Part shown: piece after piece, positions 14,851 to 22,313 of the stretch
Layout: each line of letters begins with the position of its first letter
Position numbering within the stretch: the stretch's first letter is position 1
Assembly: GCA_000434835.1 (NCBI GenBank)
Contig: FR881490.1
Location: forward strand, 3,899-37,511
DNA length: 33,613 nucleotides
Direction of reading: 5' to 3'
Source: Clostridium sp. CAG:594
GTDB lineage: Bacteria > Bacillota_I > Bacilli_A > RF39 > UBA660
The notes under the pieces: generated by a model
What the model saw: only the letters and a program-made list of their open reading frames with translations
What the model was told of the DNA's origin: nothing
Databases searched by the model: none
Made by a program: the position numbers and the translations under genes

Positions 14851-15066
14851 TTACTTTGTAAATGGAAGTAATGCTATCATTCTAGCTCTTTTTACTTGTT
14901 GTGCAATATGTCTTTGGTGCTTAGAGCAAGCTCCTGTTACTCTTCTTGGTAAAATTTTACCCTTTTCATTTATATATTTTCTTAAAATTTCAGGATCTTT
15001 ATAATCTACGCTTTTACCAGCACACATTTGACAAATTTTCTTTTTCTTTCTATAAAATTCTGCCAT
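14851..15066 (-). CDS. rpsR: 30S ribosomal protein S18 (bS18)
   Basis: A 71-aa S18 that pairs with S6 on the 30S platform. It has CQMCAGK near the N-terminus, YKDPEILRKYINEKGKI, ILPRRVTG, and the 16S-binding CSKHQRHIAQQVKRAR stretch. The three Cys and the His suggest the ancestral zinc-binding form. The ribosome binding site is AAGGAGGAA. It is the last gene of the rpsF-ssb-rpsR operon and is followed by a clear terminator. Confidence 0.98.
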   Translation of the reverse strand: MAEFYRKKKKICQMCAGKSVDYKDPEILRKYINEKGKILPRRVTGACSKHQRHIAQQVKRARMIALLPFTK

Positions 15067-15093
15067 TGTTAATTCCTCCTTATTAATATTTTA

Positions 15094-15576
15094 TTAGAAT
15101 GCTATATCGTCATCTGATATTTCAATACTACTACCAAAATCTGCAAAAACATCATCAGAAACATTAGTTTCCTTTGTACCTTGGATAGGCTTATCTGTTT
15201 GGAAATCAGCAGGTGAAACATTATCATCACCTGTACTATTTGAAATGGTATTACCAGAATTTCTTGAATCAAGGAATTGAACACGGTCTGCTACTACTTC
15301 TGTAACATAAACACGTTTTCCATCTTTATCTTCATAATTTCTTGTTTGTATTCTTCCGTCTACTGCAACTAAAGAACCTTTACCAACGTATTTTTTAATA
15401 TTTTCAGCTTGTTTTTGGAAAGCTACTATATTAATAAAATCTGTTTCTCTTTGGCCTTGTCCATTAGTATATTGTCTATCTATTGCGATAGAAAAATTTG
15501 CTATTGCAGCATTACTAGATGAATATCTTAATTCTGGATCCCTAGTTAGTCTTCCGATTAAAAATGCTTTATTCAT
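15094..15576 (-). CDS. ssb: Single-stranded DNA-binding protein
   Basis: A 160-aa SSB. The N-terminal OB-fold (1-105) starts MNKAFLIGRLTRDPELRYS and includes FINIVAFQKQAENI and GSLVAVDGRIQTRNYED. A disordered Asn/Ser/Asp-rich linker leads to the acidic protein-docking tip SDDDIAF. The Phe-ending tip is the contact point for replication and repair partners. The ribosome binding site is GAGGAAAC. It sits between rpsF and rpsR, the standard arrangement, so its level would be tied to S6:S18 feedback if the leader motif functions. Confidence 0.97.
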   Translation of the reverse strand: MNKAFLIGRLTRDPELRYSSSNAAIANFSIAIDRQYTNGQGQRETDFINIVAFQKQAENIKKYVGKGSLVAVDGRIQTRNYEDKDGKRVYVTEVVADRVQFLDSRNSGNTISNSTGDDNVSPADFQTDKPIQGTKETNVSDDVFADFGSSIEISDDDIAF

Positions 15577-15598
15577 TTTGTTTCCTCAGCTTTCTTTT

Positions 15599-15883
15599 TT
15601 AGTCTTCTTTTACTATTAAATGACGTATTACATCTTCGCTTATTAAAGCTAAACGATCAAATTCGTTAATAGCTTTTGCGTCATTAGCTTCTAAATTAAT
15701 TAAGAAATAATAACCAGTTTTATGACCGTTTATTTCATAAGCTAATTCTTTTTGACCTAAGTCTTTTAAAGATGTTACTTTAGCTCCGTTATCTGTTAAA
15801 ACTTTTTCAAACTTTTTAGCAACTTCTTTAGTAGCTGCTTCTTCAAGGTTTGGTTTAACAATGAACATGATTTCGTATTTCAT
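15599..15883 (-). CDS. rpsF: 30S ribosomal protein S6 (bS6)
   Basis: A 94-aa S6 of normal length: MKYEIMFIVKPNLEE start, LGQKELAYEINGHKTGYYFL core, DRLALISEDVIRHLIV end. It binds S18 and 16S rRNA in the 30S platform. The start is the ATG at 15883 with a strong GAGGAGG site; the frame runs 23 codons further upstream, but that stretch is the structured leader. It is the first gene of rpsF-ssb-rpsR. Confidence 0.97.
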   Translation of the reverse strand: MKYEIMFIVKPNLEEAATKEVAKKFEKVLTDNGAKVTSLKDLGQKELAYEINGHKTGYYFLINLEANDAKAINEFDRLALISEDVIRHLIVKED

Positions 15884-15895
15884 TTTATTTTCCTC

Positions 15896-15941
15896 CTCTT
15901 CTGGTCTTATCGGTCTTTCATCCTTTTGTGAAAGACAAGAG
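15896..15941 (-). promoter_or_regulatory. Possible S6:S18-binding autoregulatory leader of rpsF
   Basis: The leader RNA can form an outer stem CUCUU (15937-15941) with AAGAG (15896-15900), extended by GUC/GAC. This encloses a hairpin CUUUC/GAAAG followed by an unpaired CCGAUAA. A CCG next to a hairpin close to the ribosome binding site is what established S6:S18 feedback motifs in rpsF leaders require. The outer stem abuts the GGAGG site, so protein binding could block translation. The pairing is seen; the protein binding is inferred from the family. Confidence 0.5.
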
Positions 15942-15964
15942 AGCAATTTCATTACTCGCCTTGT

Positions 15965-15993
15965 ATTATAACAAAAAAGAAGATTATTGTAAA
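15965..15993 (-). promoter_or_regulatory. Promoter of rpsF-ssb-rpsR
   Basis: On the minus strand, TTTACA at 15988-15993, exactly 17 bases, then TATAAT at 15965-15970 with an extended TGT. The -35 falls inside the ychF terminator loop. Confidence 0.8.
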
Positions 15994-16002
15994 CCTTCTT
16001 TT
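15975..16002 (-). terminator. Terminator of ychF
   Basis: An 11-bp stem (AAAAGAAGGTT with AATCTTCTTTT on the minus strand, one G-U pair) with a 6-base loop, then a T run. It overlaps the rpsF promoter. Confidence 0.75.
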
Positions 16003-16022
16003 ATAAATTATATTCGTCTATT

Positions 16023-17120
16023 TTAGTTATTAAACCTAAACAAGCAAACATCTCCATCTTGCATAACGTATTCTTTTCCTTCACTCCTTAATTTACCTGC
16101 TTCTTTTGCACCTTTTTCACCTTTGTACTTTTTATAATCATCAAAAGATATTACTTCAGCTCTTATAAAGCCTTTTTCAAAATCACTATGGATAATTCCT
16201 GCACAAGCTGGAGCTTTCATACCTTTTTTAAAGGTCCAAGCCCTAACTTCTTTAGGTCCAGCAGTAAAATATGTTTGAAGTCCTAATAAGTGATAAGATG
16301 CCCTAATTAATTTATCAAGACCACTTTCTTCTATTCCTAAATCATTTAAAAACGCCTTTTTTTCTTCATCTTCAAAACCACTTAATTCTTCTTCTATTTT
16401 TGCACATAAAACAATTACCTCTGCATTATCCTTATTTGCATGATCTTTTAAATCTTTTACATAACTATTTTCTTTTCCTATTTCATCTTCTTTTATATTT
16501 GCAACGTAAATAATAGGCTTCATAGTAAGTAAATTAAAAGCTTTTAAAATTTTTAAATCATCTTCAGTATATTCTAGTTTTCTAGCAGGAATATTATTTT
16601 CTAATGCTTCTTTTATTCTTTTTAAGAGTTCTACTTCTTTTAAAGCATCTTTATCTTTTGTTGATACTGCTTTTTTTTCTATTTTTCCTAATCTTGTATC
16701 AACAACTTCTAAATCACAGAAAATAAATTCAACATCAATTATCTCCGTATCACGAAGAGGATTTGCACCGCCTTCTACGTGAGTTATGTTTGAATCATCA
16801 AAGCATCTTACAACTTCTACTATTGCATCTACTTCCCTTATATGTGATAAAAACTTATTTCCAAGACCTTCACCATGAGACGCTCCCTTAACTAATCCTG
16901 CAATATCAGTAAATTCAAACGTTGTTGGAACTAAGCTTTTAGGTTCTATTAACTCATTTAAAAAGTCTAATCTTTCATCTGGTACAGTTACCATTCCAAC
17001 GTTTGGTTCTATGGTTGCAAACGGATAGTTAGCTGCTAAAATATTTTTCTTTGTAATTGCGTTAAATAAAGTAGATTTTCCTACGTTAGGTAGTCCTACT
17101 ATACCTGCTCGAAGTGGCAT
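16023..17120 (-). CDS. ychF: Obg-like ribosome-associated ATPase YchF
   Basis: A 365-aa member of the YchF/OLA1 group of TRAFAC NTPases, which prefer ATP and bind ribosomes. It has P-loop GLPNVGKST near the N-terminus, G3 motif DIAGLVKGASHGEGLG, and the altered G4 motif NIKE in place of NKxD that marks the ATP preference. A coiled-coil arm follows, then a C-terminal TGS domain (from LQTYFTAGPKEVRAW through PACAGIIHSDFEKGFIRAEV). The start is the ATG at 17120 with AAAGGATG; earlier in-frame codons lie upstream of the promoter's start site. It has its own promoter and terminator. Its place next to rpsF matches Bacillus yyaF. Confidence 0.97.
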   Translation of the reverse strand: MPLRAGIVGLPNVGKSTLFNAITKKNILAANYPFATIEPNVGMVTVPDERLDFLNELIEPKSLVPTTFEFTDIAGLVKGASHGEGLGNKFLSHIREVDAIVEVVRCFDDSNITHVEGGANPLRDTEIIDVEFIFCDLEVVDTRLGKIEKKAVSTKDKDALKEVELLKRIKEALENNIPARKLEYTEDDLKILKAFNLLTMKPIIYVANIKEDEIGKENSYVKDLKDHANKDNAEVIVLCAKIEEELSGFEDEEKKAFLNDLGIEESGLDKLIRASYHLLGLQTYFTAGPKEVRAWTFKKGMKAPACAGIIHSDFEKGFIRAEVISFDDYKKYKGEKGAKEAGKLRSEGKEYVMQDGDVCLFRFNN

Positions 17121-17144
17121 AAAATCACATCCTTTGTACTCTGT

Positions 17145-17173
17145 ATTATAACATTTAGAAATAAATATGTAAA
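17145..17173 (-). promoter_or_regulatory. Promoter of ychF
   Basis: On the minus strand, TTTACA at 17168-17173, 17 bases, then TATAAT at 17145-17150 with an extended TGT. The hexamers and spacing are the same as at rpsF. Confidence 0.8.
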
Positions 17174-17177
17174 TTAA

Positions 17178-17203
17178 AAGATAAAACAATTAAGTTTTAT
17201 CTT
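17178..17203 (-). terminator. Terminator of the 177-aa gene
   Basis: A perfect 10-bp stem (AAGATAAAAC / GTTTTATCTT) with a 6-base loop. The stem overlaps the stop codon. Confidence 0.75.
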
Positions 17204-17735
17204 ACATAGTATTTTGGTGAGATGTGGTTTCTTTTTGTGAAGACTTTTCTGCATCACTATACATAGTTTTTACCAATTTTTTTGTATATCCATAATTAAA
17301 TGGAACAACACTATAATTATTTGATGCAAGCTCACCGTTTCTTACGTATGTTGCACCCATCTCTTCCAAGGAATATTGAGCAAAATCTCCATAACCCTTT
17401 AATTTTCCATTGTAAACATTTACAAAGCCAGATAAAATTTGATTAGCATATTTTATTTTATCTTTATCAAATATTTCTGATAATAAAGAATTAGATTTAT
17501 CATATAATTTTGTTATATTATCAATTGGTATATAAATATAATCATTCAAGTTGTCATCAACTCTTTCAAATTTTATTTTTAAAATAGACTCATAACCTGA
17601 AACAACATCAGTTGCAACAAACGCTCCTGATGGAACTATGTCACTTGAAGTTCCGTAAGATAACACCAATCCTAAATCTAAATTTATACGATTTATTATT
17701 TCCTTTTTCTTTTCTTCTAACATATTGTCTCTCAT
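17202..17735 (-). CDS. Uncharacterised 177-aa protein between ychF and the abgT cluster
   Basis: A complete gene with ATG at 17735, AGAGGTG site, TAA stop and its own terminator. I do not recognise a family. The protein has no signal peptide or membrane segment. It starts with a charged helix (MLEEKKKEIINRINLDLG), then a beta-rich part (VPSGAFVATDVVSGYESIL, YIYIPIDN), a helical middle (LLSEIFDKDKIKYANQI), and a Gly/Tyr-rich part (VNVYNGKLKGYGDFAQYS). The tail is Ser/Gln/Thr-rich and looks disordered. Codon use is like its neighbours. It sits in the place where Bacillus has yyaD/yyaE-type genes, but no similarity to those is claimed. Confidence 0.75.
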   Translation of the reverse strand: MRDNMLEEKKKEIINRINLDLGLVLSYGTSSDIVPSGAFVATDVVSGYESILKIKFERVDDNLNDYIYIPIDNITKLYDKSNSLLSEIFDKDKIKYANQILSGFVNVYNGKLKGYGDFAQYSLEEMGATYVRNGELASNNYSVVPFNYGYTKKLVKTMYSDAEKSSQKETTSHQNTM

Positions 17736-17762
17736 TTTTTCACCTCTAAATAAAATATGCGT

Positions 17763-17768
17763 ATTATA
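17763..17768 (-). promoter_or_regulatory. Probable -10 of the 177-aa gene
   Basis: TATAAT on the minus strand, 28 bases before the ATG; no clear -35. Confidence 0.45.
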
Positions 17769-17798
17769 CTATCACAAGTTGTTTGTATAATCAAGAAA

Positions 17799-17820
17799 AA
17801 AAGATGATTACTCATCTTTT
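17799..17820 (-). terminator. Terminator of the 320-aa gene
   Basis: A perfect 9-bp stem (AAAAGATGA / TCATCTTTT) with a 4-base loop and a T run. The stem includes part of the stop codon. Confidence 0.8.
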
Positions 17821-18781
17821 ATGAAGCCTTTCTTCTTTCCCAAGGTGCTTTTTTTCTCATTGATGTACCCTTTTCGTTTTCATTTTCTAATTTGTTTTCA
17901 TTTTCTTTATTATCATTTTCTTTTTGAACATCATCGCCTGCTTGACCACCTATTTCTTTTTCTTTATTATCTATTTTTAAATTTTCAAGTTCATATTTTC
18001 CATCAGAATTCTTAGTAACAGCCATTATTTCATCTTTAGTAGGCTCATTTTCTGTACATAAAATAACAATGTTTTCTTCTGGAGATATAAATATATTTTT
18101 ATTAAGCATAATAACTAATCTATCAACCGGCATCTTACTTAGTTCTTCTTTTGAAACATTACCTTGTTTTGCAAGTTCATTTATAATAGAGCTAACAAGT
18201 CCAATAACACATTCTTTTTCTTTATATGTTAATTTAGAAAACTCTCCTCTTCTTGCAATATCAGTTACATTATGAAGTTTAACTTCTATTCTATCAGGCT
18301 CTATATAATCTTTTGAAACATCTACCGAACTTACAAATCCATCTACGCTTACTAGTCCATCTTTATCTTTAGCAGCTTCAAAAAGTTCTTTTGCACTTTT
18401 TCCAGAATAATTTTCTACAACTTTAACTTCATCTGATGGATATGGATAGTGAATTTTTATTAAATCCTTAGTTTTCATTTGATTTTGAAAATCATCCACG
18501 TTATCAATTGATATTTTGTTTTCTTGTGGTGCCTTTTGGGCCTTTGCTTTAGTTAATTTCTTTTCTATTTCTTCCCTGGTTAAATTTTTTATTTCATAAA
18601 ATATTTCTTTTATATCTCTACTATCTTTTTCGTATAATTCTTGTAGTTTCTTTGCTTCATCATCGTTTATTAAACGTTTGTTTTTTAACTCTTCTAACGC
18701 ATAACTTATAGCCTGTCTTTTAAATTCTAAAGGATTATTTTCTTTTTTAGCATTATCAAAATTGTAACTATTGTTATTCAT
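17819..18781 (-). CDS. Uncharacterised 320-aa soluble protein with a disordered acidic-then-basic tail
   Basis: A complete gene; start ATG at 18781 with AGGAAGGTG six bases away, stop TAA in a terminator. There is no recognised family, signal or membrane helix. Residues 1-85 are helical and strongly charged (QAISYALEELKNKRLINDD, LTREEIEKKLTKAKAQK), with a short-helix pattern reminiscent of SHOCT-like oligomerisation segments, though that is not secure. The middle is mixed alpha/beta, including YPYPSDEVKVVENYSGKSA. From about 270 the sequence is low-complexity Lys/Glu/Asn (KENDNKENENKLENENE) and ends in a basic tip (MRKKAPWERRKAS). The layout suggests a cytoplasmic adaptor or DNA/ribosome-associated protein, but this is a guess. 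It has its own good promoter. Confidence 0.75.
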   Translation of the reverse strand: MNNNSYNFDNAKKENNPLEFKRQAISYALEELKNKRLINDDEAKKLQELYEKDSRDIKEIFYEIKNLTREEIEKKLTKAKAQKAPQENKISIDNVDDFQNQMKTKDLIKIHYPYPSDEVKVVENYSGKSAKELFEAAKDKDGLVSVDGFVSSVDVSKDYIEPDRIEVKLHNVTDIARRGEFSKLTYKEKECVIGLVSSIINELAKQGNVSKEELSKMPVDRLVIMLNKNIFISPEENIVILCTENEPTKDEIMAVTKNSDGKYELENLKIDNKEKEIGGQAGDDVQKENDNKENENKLENENEKGTSMRKKAPWERRKAS

Positions 18782-18803
18782 AATATGCACCTTCCTACTT
18801 TTA

Positions 18804-18831
18804 ATTATATATAATTTAAACATTTATTCAA
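18804..18831 (-). promoter_or_regulatory. Promoter of the 320-aa gene
   Basis: On the minus strand, TTGAAT at 18826-18831, 16 bases, then TATAAT at 18804-18809. The ATG is 23 bases after the -10. Confidence 0.7.
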
Positions 18832-18858
18832 ATAAAATAAGTTTTCTATGTAAAGAAA

Positions 18859-18885
18859 AAAGTAAAGAGTTAAAATCTTTACTTT
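18859..18885 (-). terminator. Terminator of the parAB-mscS-abgT operon
   Basis: A perfect 10-bp stem (AAAGTAAAGA / TCTTTACTTT) with a 7-base loop, then TTTCTTT on the minus strand. It overlaps the abgT stop codon. Confidence 0.8.
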
Positions 18886-20425
18886 ATAATCCAGGATATA
18901 CGCCAGGTCCTATTGGTAATCCTATTACATACCAACATATAATCATAAGTAACCATACTAAGCCTATTGCTAAGAAGTATGGAAGTACTGCTCTATAACA
19001 TCCTTTTATACTAAATTCATTCTTATTTTTAGTAAATACTTCAATAAATCCAATAAATATTACAAAATAAGTAAATAATGGAGTTATTACGTTTGTTGCT
19101 GATTCACCTGCTCTAAACACTAATTGAGCAAATTCTGGTGTTATATTAGCTTTCATAACAGTTGGCATTATGTTAGGTGCTAAAATAGCCCATTTTGCTA
19201 TTGAACCAGGTAATAATATGTTAGATACACCAGCAAATACAAATATTAAAAGTACAAGTGGTATAAATGAGAAGTTAGATGTTGCAATAAGATTAGATAG
19301 CCAACCTGTTACAACAACACCGATATTTGACTCTGTAACAAGTGCATTTAATTGTGCTGCAAAAAATATTAATACAAATATTCCCCCTACTGTTTTTAAA
19401 TAATCAGTAGAGAAATTAACCATATCTCTAATTTTCTTTATTGTTCCTGCTACTACTCCAAAAACAAAGCCTTGAAGTGCAAATAAAAATGAAATTATAC
19501 CTACCATGTTAGTCATCAAAAGTGCATCTGATGAAAATAACATCTTAGAATATACATCTTGTGATTTATCTAATAATAAACCTAAGAAGCTATTACCACT
19601 TACTGGTATTAACATTAATATAATAGGAATTAAACATATTATTGTTGCAATTAAAGAAGCAATAAGACCTTTATTTTCTTTTGATTCTTCAAGTACTAAT
19701 TCCTCATCTTCTTCTAATTGATTTCTACCCAATTTTCTAGATACTATCTTTTCTGTTATAAACGTACATATTGCTGCAATAAACAATGCTGCAACTATTA
19801 TAAATATTAGGTTGCTACTTTGTAATACACTATACTCTGTATCCATCAATTTTGCAGATGCCTCAGTATAACTAGTTAAATTATAATCAAGTGCCGTTAT
19901 AAATAAACCTGCCCCATGTCCTGCCGCTATTGATGCAAATGAAAGAGCAAGACCTCCTATCGGATTTCTATTCATAGACATAAATAGAACTGCTCCAAAT
20001 GGAAGTAATAAAACATATCCAAAATTATTATCAACACTCGCTAATATACAAATCAAAGAAAATACGAATATTATCAAAAATTTTGGAATTTTTTTATTCA
20101 ATTTATTACATAAAGATTTTAAAAATCCAGACTTAAGAGCTATACCAAAAGCTATTGATGCTATTAACATTGAACCAAACGGAACAAAGTTAATTAAATT
20201 ATCATAAGCAGATGTCATAATAAACTTTATCCCATCTAGGCTAAGTAGTGAGTTTACAGCCGTTGTTTTAGATTCAACTTCTCCTGCTATTGTAGTTAAT
20301 TGATCATATGTCACTTGAAAGTTTAAAGCACTTGCTATGGCACTTACAATAACAACCAACAAAGACATATAAATAAAGAACATGACTGGATGAGATGATC
20401 TTTTTAATTTCTTAGGATTTATCAT
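18884..20425 (-). CDS. abgT: AbgT-family transporter
   Basis: A 513-aa polytopic membrane protein of the AbgT family, whose members import p-aminobenzoyl-glutamate or export sulfonamide-like compounds. Family marks include the N-terminal SSHPVMFFIYMS segment, the ASVDNNFGYVLLLP and AAGHGAGLFI helical hairpins, and the C-terminal block NILLPGSIAKWAILAPNIMP followed by RAGESATNVITPLFTYF. About eleven to thirteen hydrophobic helices are visible, with a charged cytoplasmic loop near 240-255. It overlaps the DUF951 gene by four bases (ATGA) and is the last gene of the parAB operon. A link to folate salvage is possible from the family's known substrate but is not shown by context. Confidence 0.9.
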   Translation of the reverse strand: MINPKKLKRSSHPVMFFIYMSLLVVIVSAIASALNFQVTYDQLTTIAGEVESKTTAVNSLLSLDGIKFIMTSAYDNLINFVPFGSMLIASIAFGIALKSGFLKSLCNKLNKKIPKFLIIFVFSLICILASVDNNFGYVLLLPFGAVLFMSMNRNPIGGLALSFASIAAGHGAGLFITALDYNLTSYTEASAKLMDTEYSVLQSSNLIFIIVAALFIAAICTFITEKIVSRKLGRNQLEEDEELVLEESKENKGLIASLIATIICLIPIILMLIPVSGNSFLGLLLDKSQDVYSKMLFSSDALLMTNMVGIISFLFALQGFVFGVVAGTIKKIRDMVNFSTDYLKTVGGIFVLIFFAAQLNALVTESNIGVVVTGWLSNLIATSNFSFIPLVLLIFVFAGVSNILLPGSIAKWAILAPNIMPTVMKANITPEFAQLVFRAGESATNVITPLFTYFVIFIGFIEVFTKNKNEFSIKGCYRAVLPYFLAIGLVWLLMIICWYVIGLPIGPGVYPGL

Positions 20426-20616
20426 TCTATCGCCTCCGTTAATACCTTTTTAATCTTTTTATTAAATTCTACCCTAGGTAGCATTATTGTTCTTCCGCAG
20501 TTAGTGCATTCTATTTTTATATCAACACCAACTCTTATTACCTTAAATGTATCACAACCACAAGGATGCATCTTTTTCATTTGAACTATACTATTTAATC
20601 CATAATTATTTTTCAT
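20422..20616 (-). CDS. DUF951 small zinc-ribbon-like protein (YyzM type)
   Basis: A 64-aa protein with the DUF951 pattern: VQMKKMHPCGCDTFKVIRVG, then VDIKIECTNCGRTIMLPR. Four Cys (19, 21, 37, 40) and a His (17) could bind one zinc. The family is widespread next to parB/ychF near Firmicutes origins; its role is unknown. The gene overlaps mscS upstream by 11 bases and abgT downstream by 4, so all three are coupled. The ribosome binding site GAGGTTC lies inside mscS. Confidence 0.92.
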   Translation of the reverse strand: MKNNYGLNSIVQMKKMHPCGCDTFKVIRVGVDIKIECTNCGRTIMLPRVEFNKKIKKVLTEAIE

Positions 20617-21412
20617 TGTGAACCTCTATTTGTGGATATGGTATTTTAATTCCATTTTTATCCATAACATTTTTAAGTTCTTTTCTCATTTGTCTTTGAA
20701 CAAGAAAATGTTTTGTTGGTTTGCATTTACCTACTATTCTAAATACAACTGATGAATCACCTAAATTTTCAACACCCAAAACTTCAGGTTCTTCTGTTAA
20801 TAAAGGCATTTTTTCCTTCAAGTTTGCACATGTAAGTTTAAGTATCTTTTCTACTTTATCTAAGTTAGACTCATAAGATACTGATAAGTCAACTACTGCA
20901 AGAGTTTTATCTAAGCTATAGTTAATTACTTCATTTATGTTTCTGTTTGGTATTATTTTTATTTCACCGCTATAAGCTTGTATTCTAGTAGACTTAAGTC
21001 CCACTGATAATACTGTTCCAGTAAATGAATCTATCTTAACTAAATCTCCTACTGCGTACCAGTTTTCAAAAAGAATTGAAGTTCCTGCTAAAACATCCTT
21101 TAAGATATCTTGAAATGCTAAACCAATAACTAAACTTGCAACTCCAAGTCCTGTTACTAAGGCTGCTGTATTTACTCCGTAAACGCTTAATAAAGAAAGT
21201 ATTGCAAATATCCAAATAGCATACTTAATTATACTGCAAAGCAAACTTCTTATGGTACTTACCCTTCTTGAGTCAAATTTTTTATGTTTTTTAGATGGAT
21301 TAAATGTCTTTTTTACCATCATTTTTAAAACTTTCTCTAAAAAGAATGCTACTGCTATTATAATTACTGTCATATATATTTCTTTTGCGATTGTTAATCC
21401 AAAGATTTTCAT
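20606..21412 (-). CDS. mscS: Small-conductance mechanosensitive channel MscS
   Basis: A 268-aa MscS of standard build. The N-terminal helix TM1 is at about 12-34, TM2 at about 60-80. The pore helix TM3 has the family's Gly/Ala packing pattern (VNTAALVTGLGVASLVIGLAFQ, then DILKDVLAG), followed by a beta domain (VGDLVKIDSFTGTV, IKIIPNRNI) and an alpha/beta C-terminal vestibule. It opens under membrane tension to release solutes during osmotic downshock. The ribosome binding site is AGGAGA, ten bases after parB. An mscS gene next to parB is also found in Bacillus-type origin regions. Confidence 0.95.
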   Translation of the reverse strand: MKIFGLTIAKEIYMTVIIIAVAFFLEKVLKMMVKKTFNPSKKHKKFDSRRVSTIRSLLCSIIKYAIWIFAILSLLSVYGVNTAALVTGLGVASLVIGLAFQDILKDVLAGTSILFENWYAVGDLVKIDSFTGTVLSVGLKSTRIQAYSGEIKIIPNRNINEVINYSLDKTLAVVDLSVSYESNLDKVEKILKLTCANLKEKMPLLTEEPEVLGVENLGDSSVVFRIVGKCKPTKHFLVQRQMRKELKNVMDKNGIKIPYPQIEVHNEK

Positions 21413-21422
21413 AATTGTTCTC

Positions 21423-22313
21423 CTATTCTACTTCTATGTTTAAGATTTCTAATATACGATTTAAATCTTCTTTGGTAACAAATGAAATCTTTATTTTGTT
21501 TCCTGATATTGCTACTTTAGTTCCAAGTTTTTCCTTCATTGCATCTTCTACGTATTTGTATTCTTTAGATTTTCTAGGTTTTGATGATGGAGTAGATCTT
21601 ACATATGAGCTTTCATTTGTTAAAACTTCTAAATCTCTTACACTTAGGTTTTCACTTATAACTTTGTTTGCAAGATCTTCTATTTGTTCACTATTTTCTA
21701 ATTTACTTAACACCCTTGCGTGTCCCATTGAAATTTTTCCATATAAAACCATATCTTGAACACTTAAAGGTAACCTAAGTAATCCAAGCATGTTAGTTAT
21801 ATGACTTCTTGATTTACCAAGCCTTTTAGCTAATTCATCTTGAGTTAATCTAAGTGATTCTATTATTGATTTATATGCTTTAGCCTCTTCTATTGCAGAT
21901 AAATCTTCTCTTTGTAAGTTTTCTAGTAATGCAACTTGCATCATTTCTTCATCAGAAAAATCTCTTACTATTGCAGGCACAGTTTTTAAACCAGCAAGTT
22001 CTGACGCTTTAGTTCTTCTTTCACCTGCAATTATGTTATATCCTTTAACTGATTTTTTAACTATAATAGGTTGAAATACACCATGTTCTTTTATTGATTC
22101 AGAAAGTTCTTTTAAAGCTTCTTCATCAAATACTTTTCTTGGCTGATAAGGATTACTCATAAGCTCATTAATAGGTATTTCTACTATTTCGTCCTTTGGT
22201 GTTTCTTCTACTATTTTTTCTTCCACTTGGTCAAAATCAAGCATTTCTGAGTTAAATAATTGTTCTAACCCCATTCCAAGTGCTCTTCTTTTACTGTTTG
22301 TTTCTTCTTTCAT
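21423..22313 (-). CDS. parB: Chromosome-partitioning protein ParB (Spo0J)
   Basis: A 296-aa CTPase clamp that loads at parS and spreads on DNA. The N-terminus carries RALGMGLEQLF, the ParA-activating peptide region. The CTP pocket follows with NPYQPRKVFDEEAL and IIAGERRTKASELAG (the GERR motif), then MQVALLENLQREDLSAIEEA. The helix-turn-helix reads DELAKRLGKSRSHITNMLGLLRLP, and a C-terminal dimer domain ends the protein. The start lies 23 bases inside parA with AAAGGAGG eleven bases upstream. I could not find a consensus parS in the window. Confidence 0.96.
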   Translation of the reverse strand: MKEETNSKRRALGMGLEQLFNSEMLDFDQVEEKIVEETPKDEIVEIPINELMSNPYQPRKVFDEEALKELSESIKEHGVFQPIIVKKSVKGYNIIAGERRTKASELAGLKTVPAIVRDFSDEEMMQVALLENLQREDLSAIEEAKAYKSIIESLRLTQDELAKRLGKSRSHITNMLGLLRLPLSVQDMVLYGKISMGHARVLSKLENSEQIEDLANKVISENLSVRDLEVLTNESSYVRSTPSSKPRKSKEYKYVEDAMKEKLGTKVAISGNKIKISFVTKEDLNRILEILNIEVE

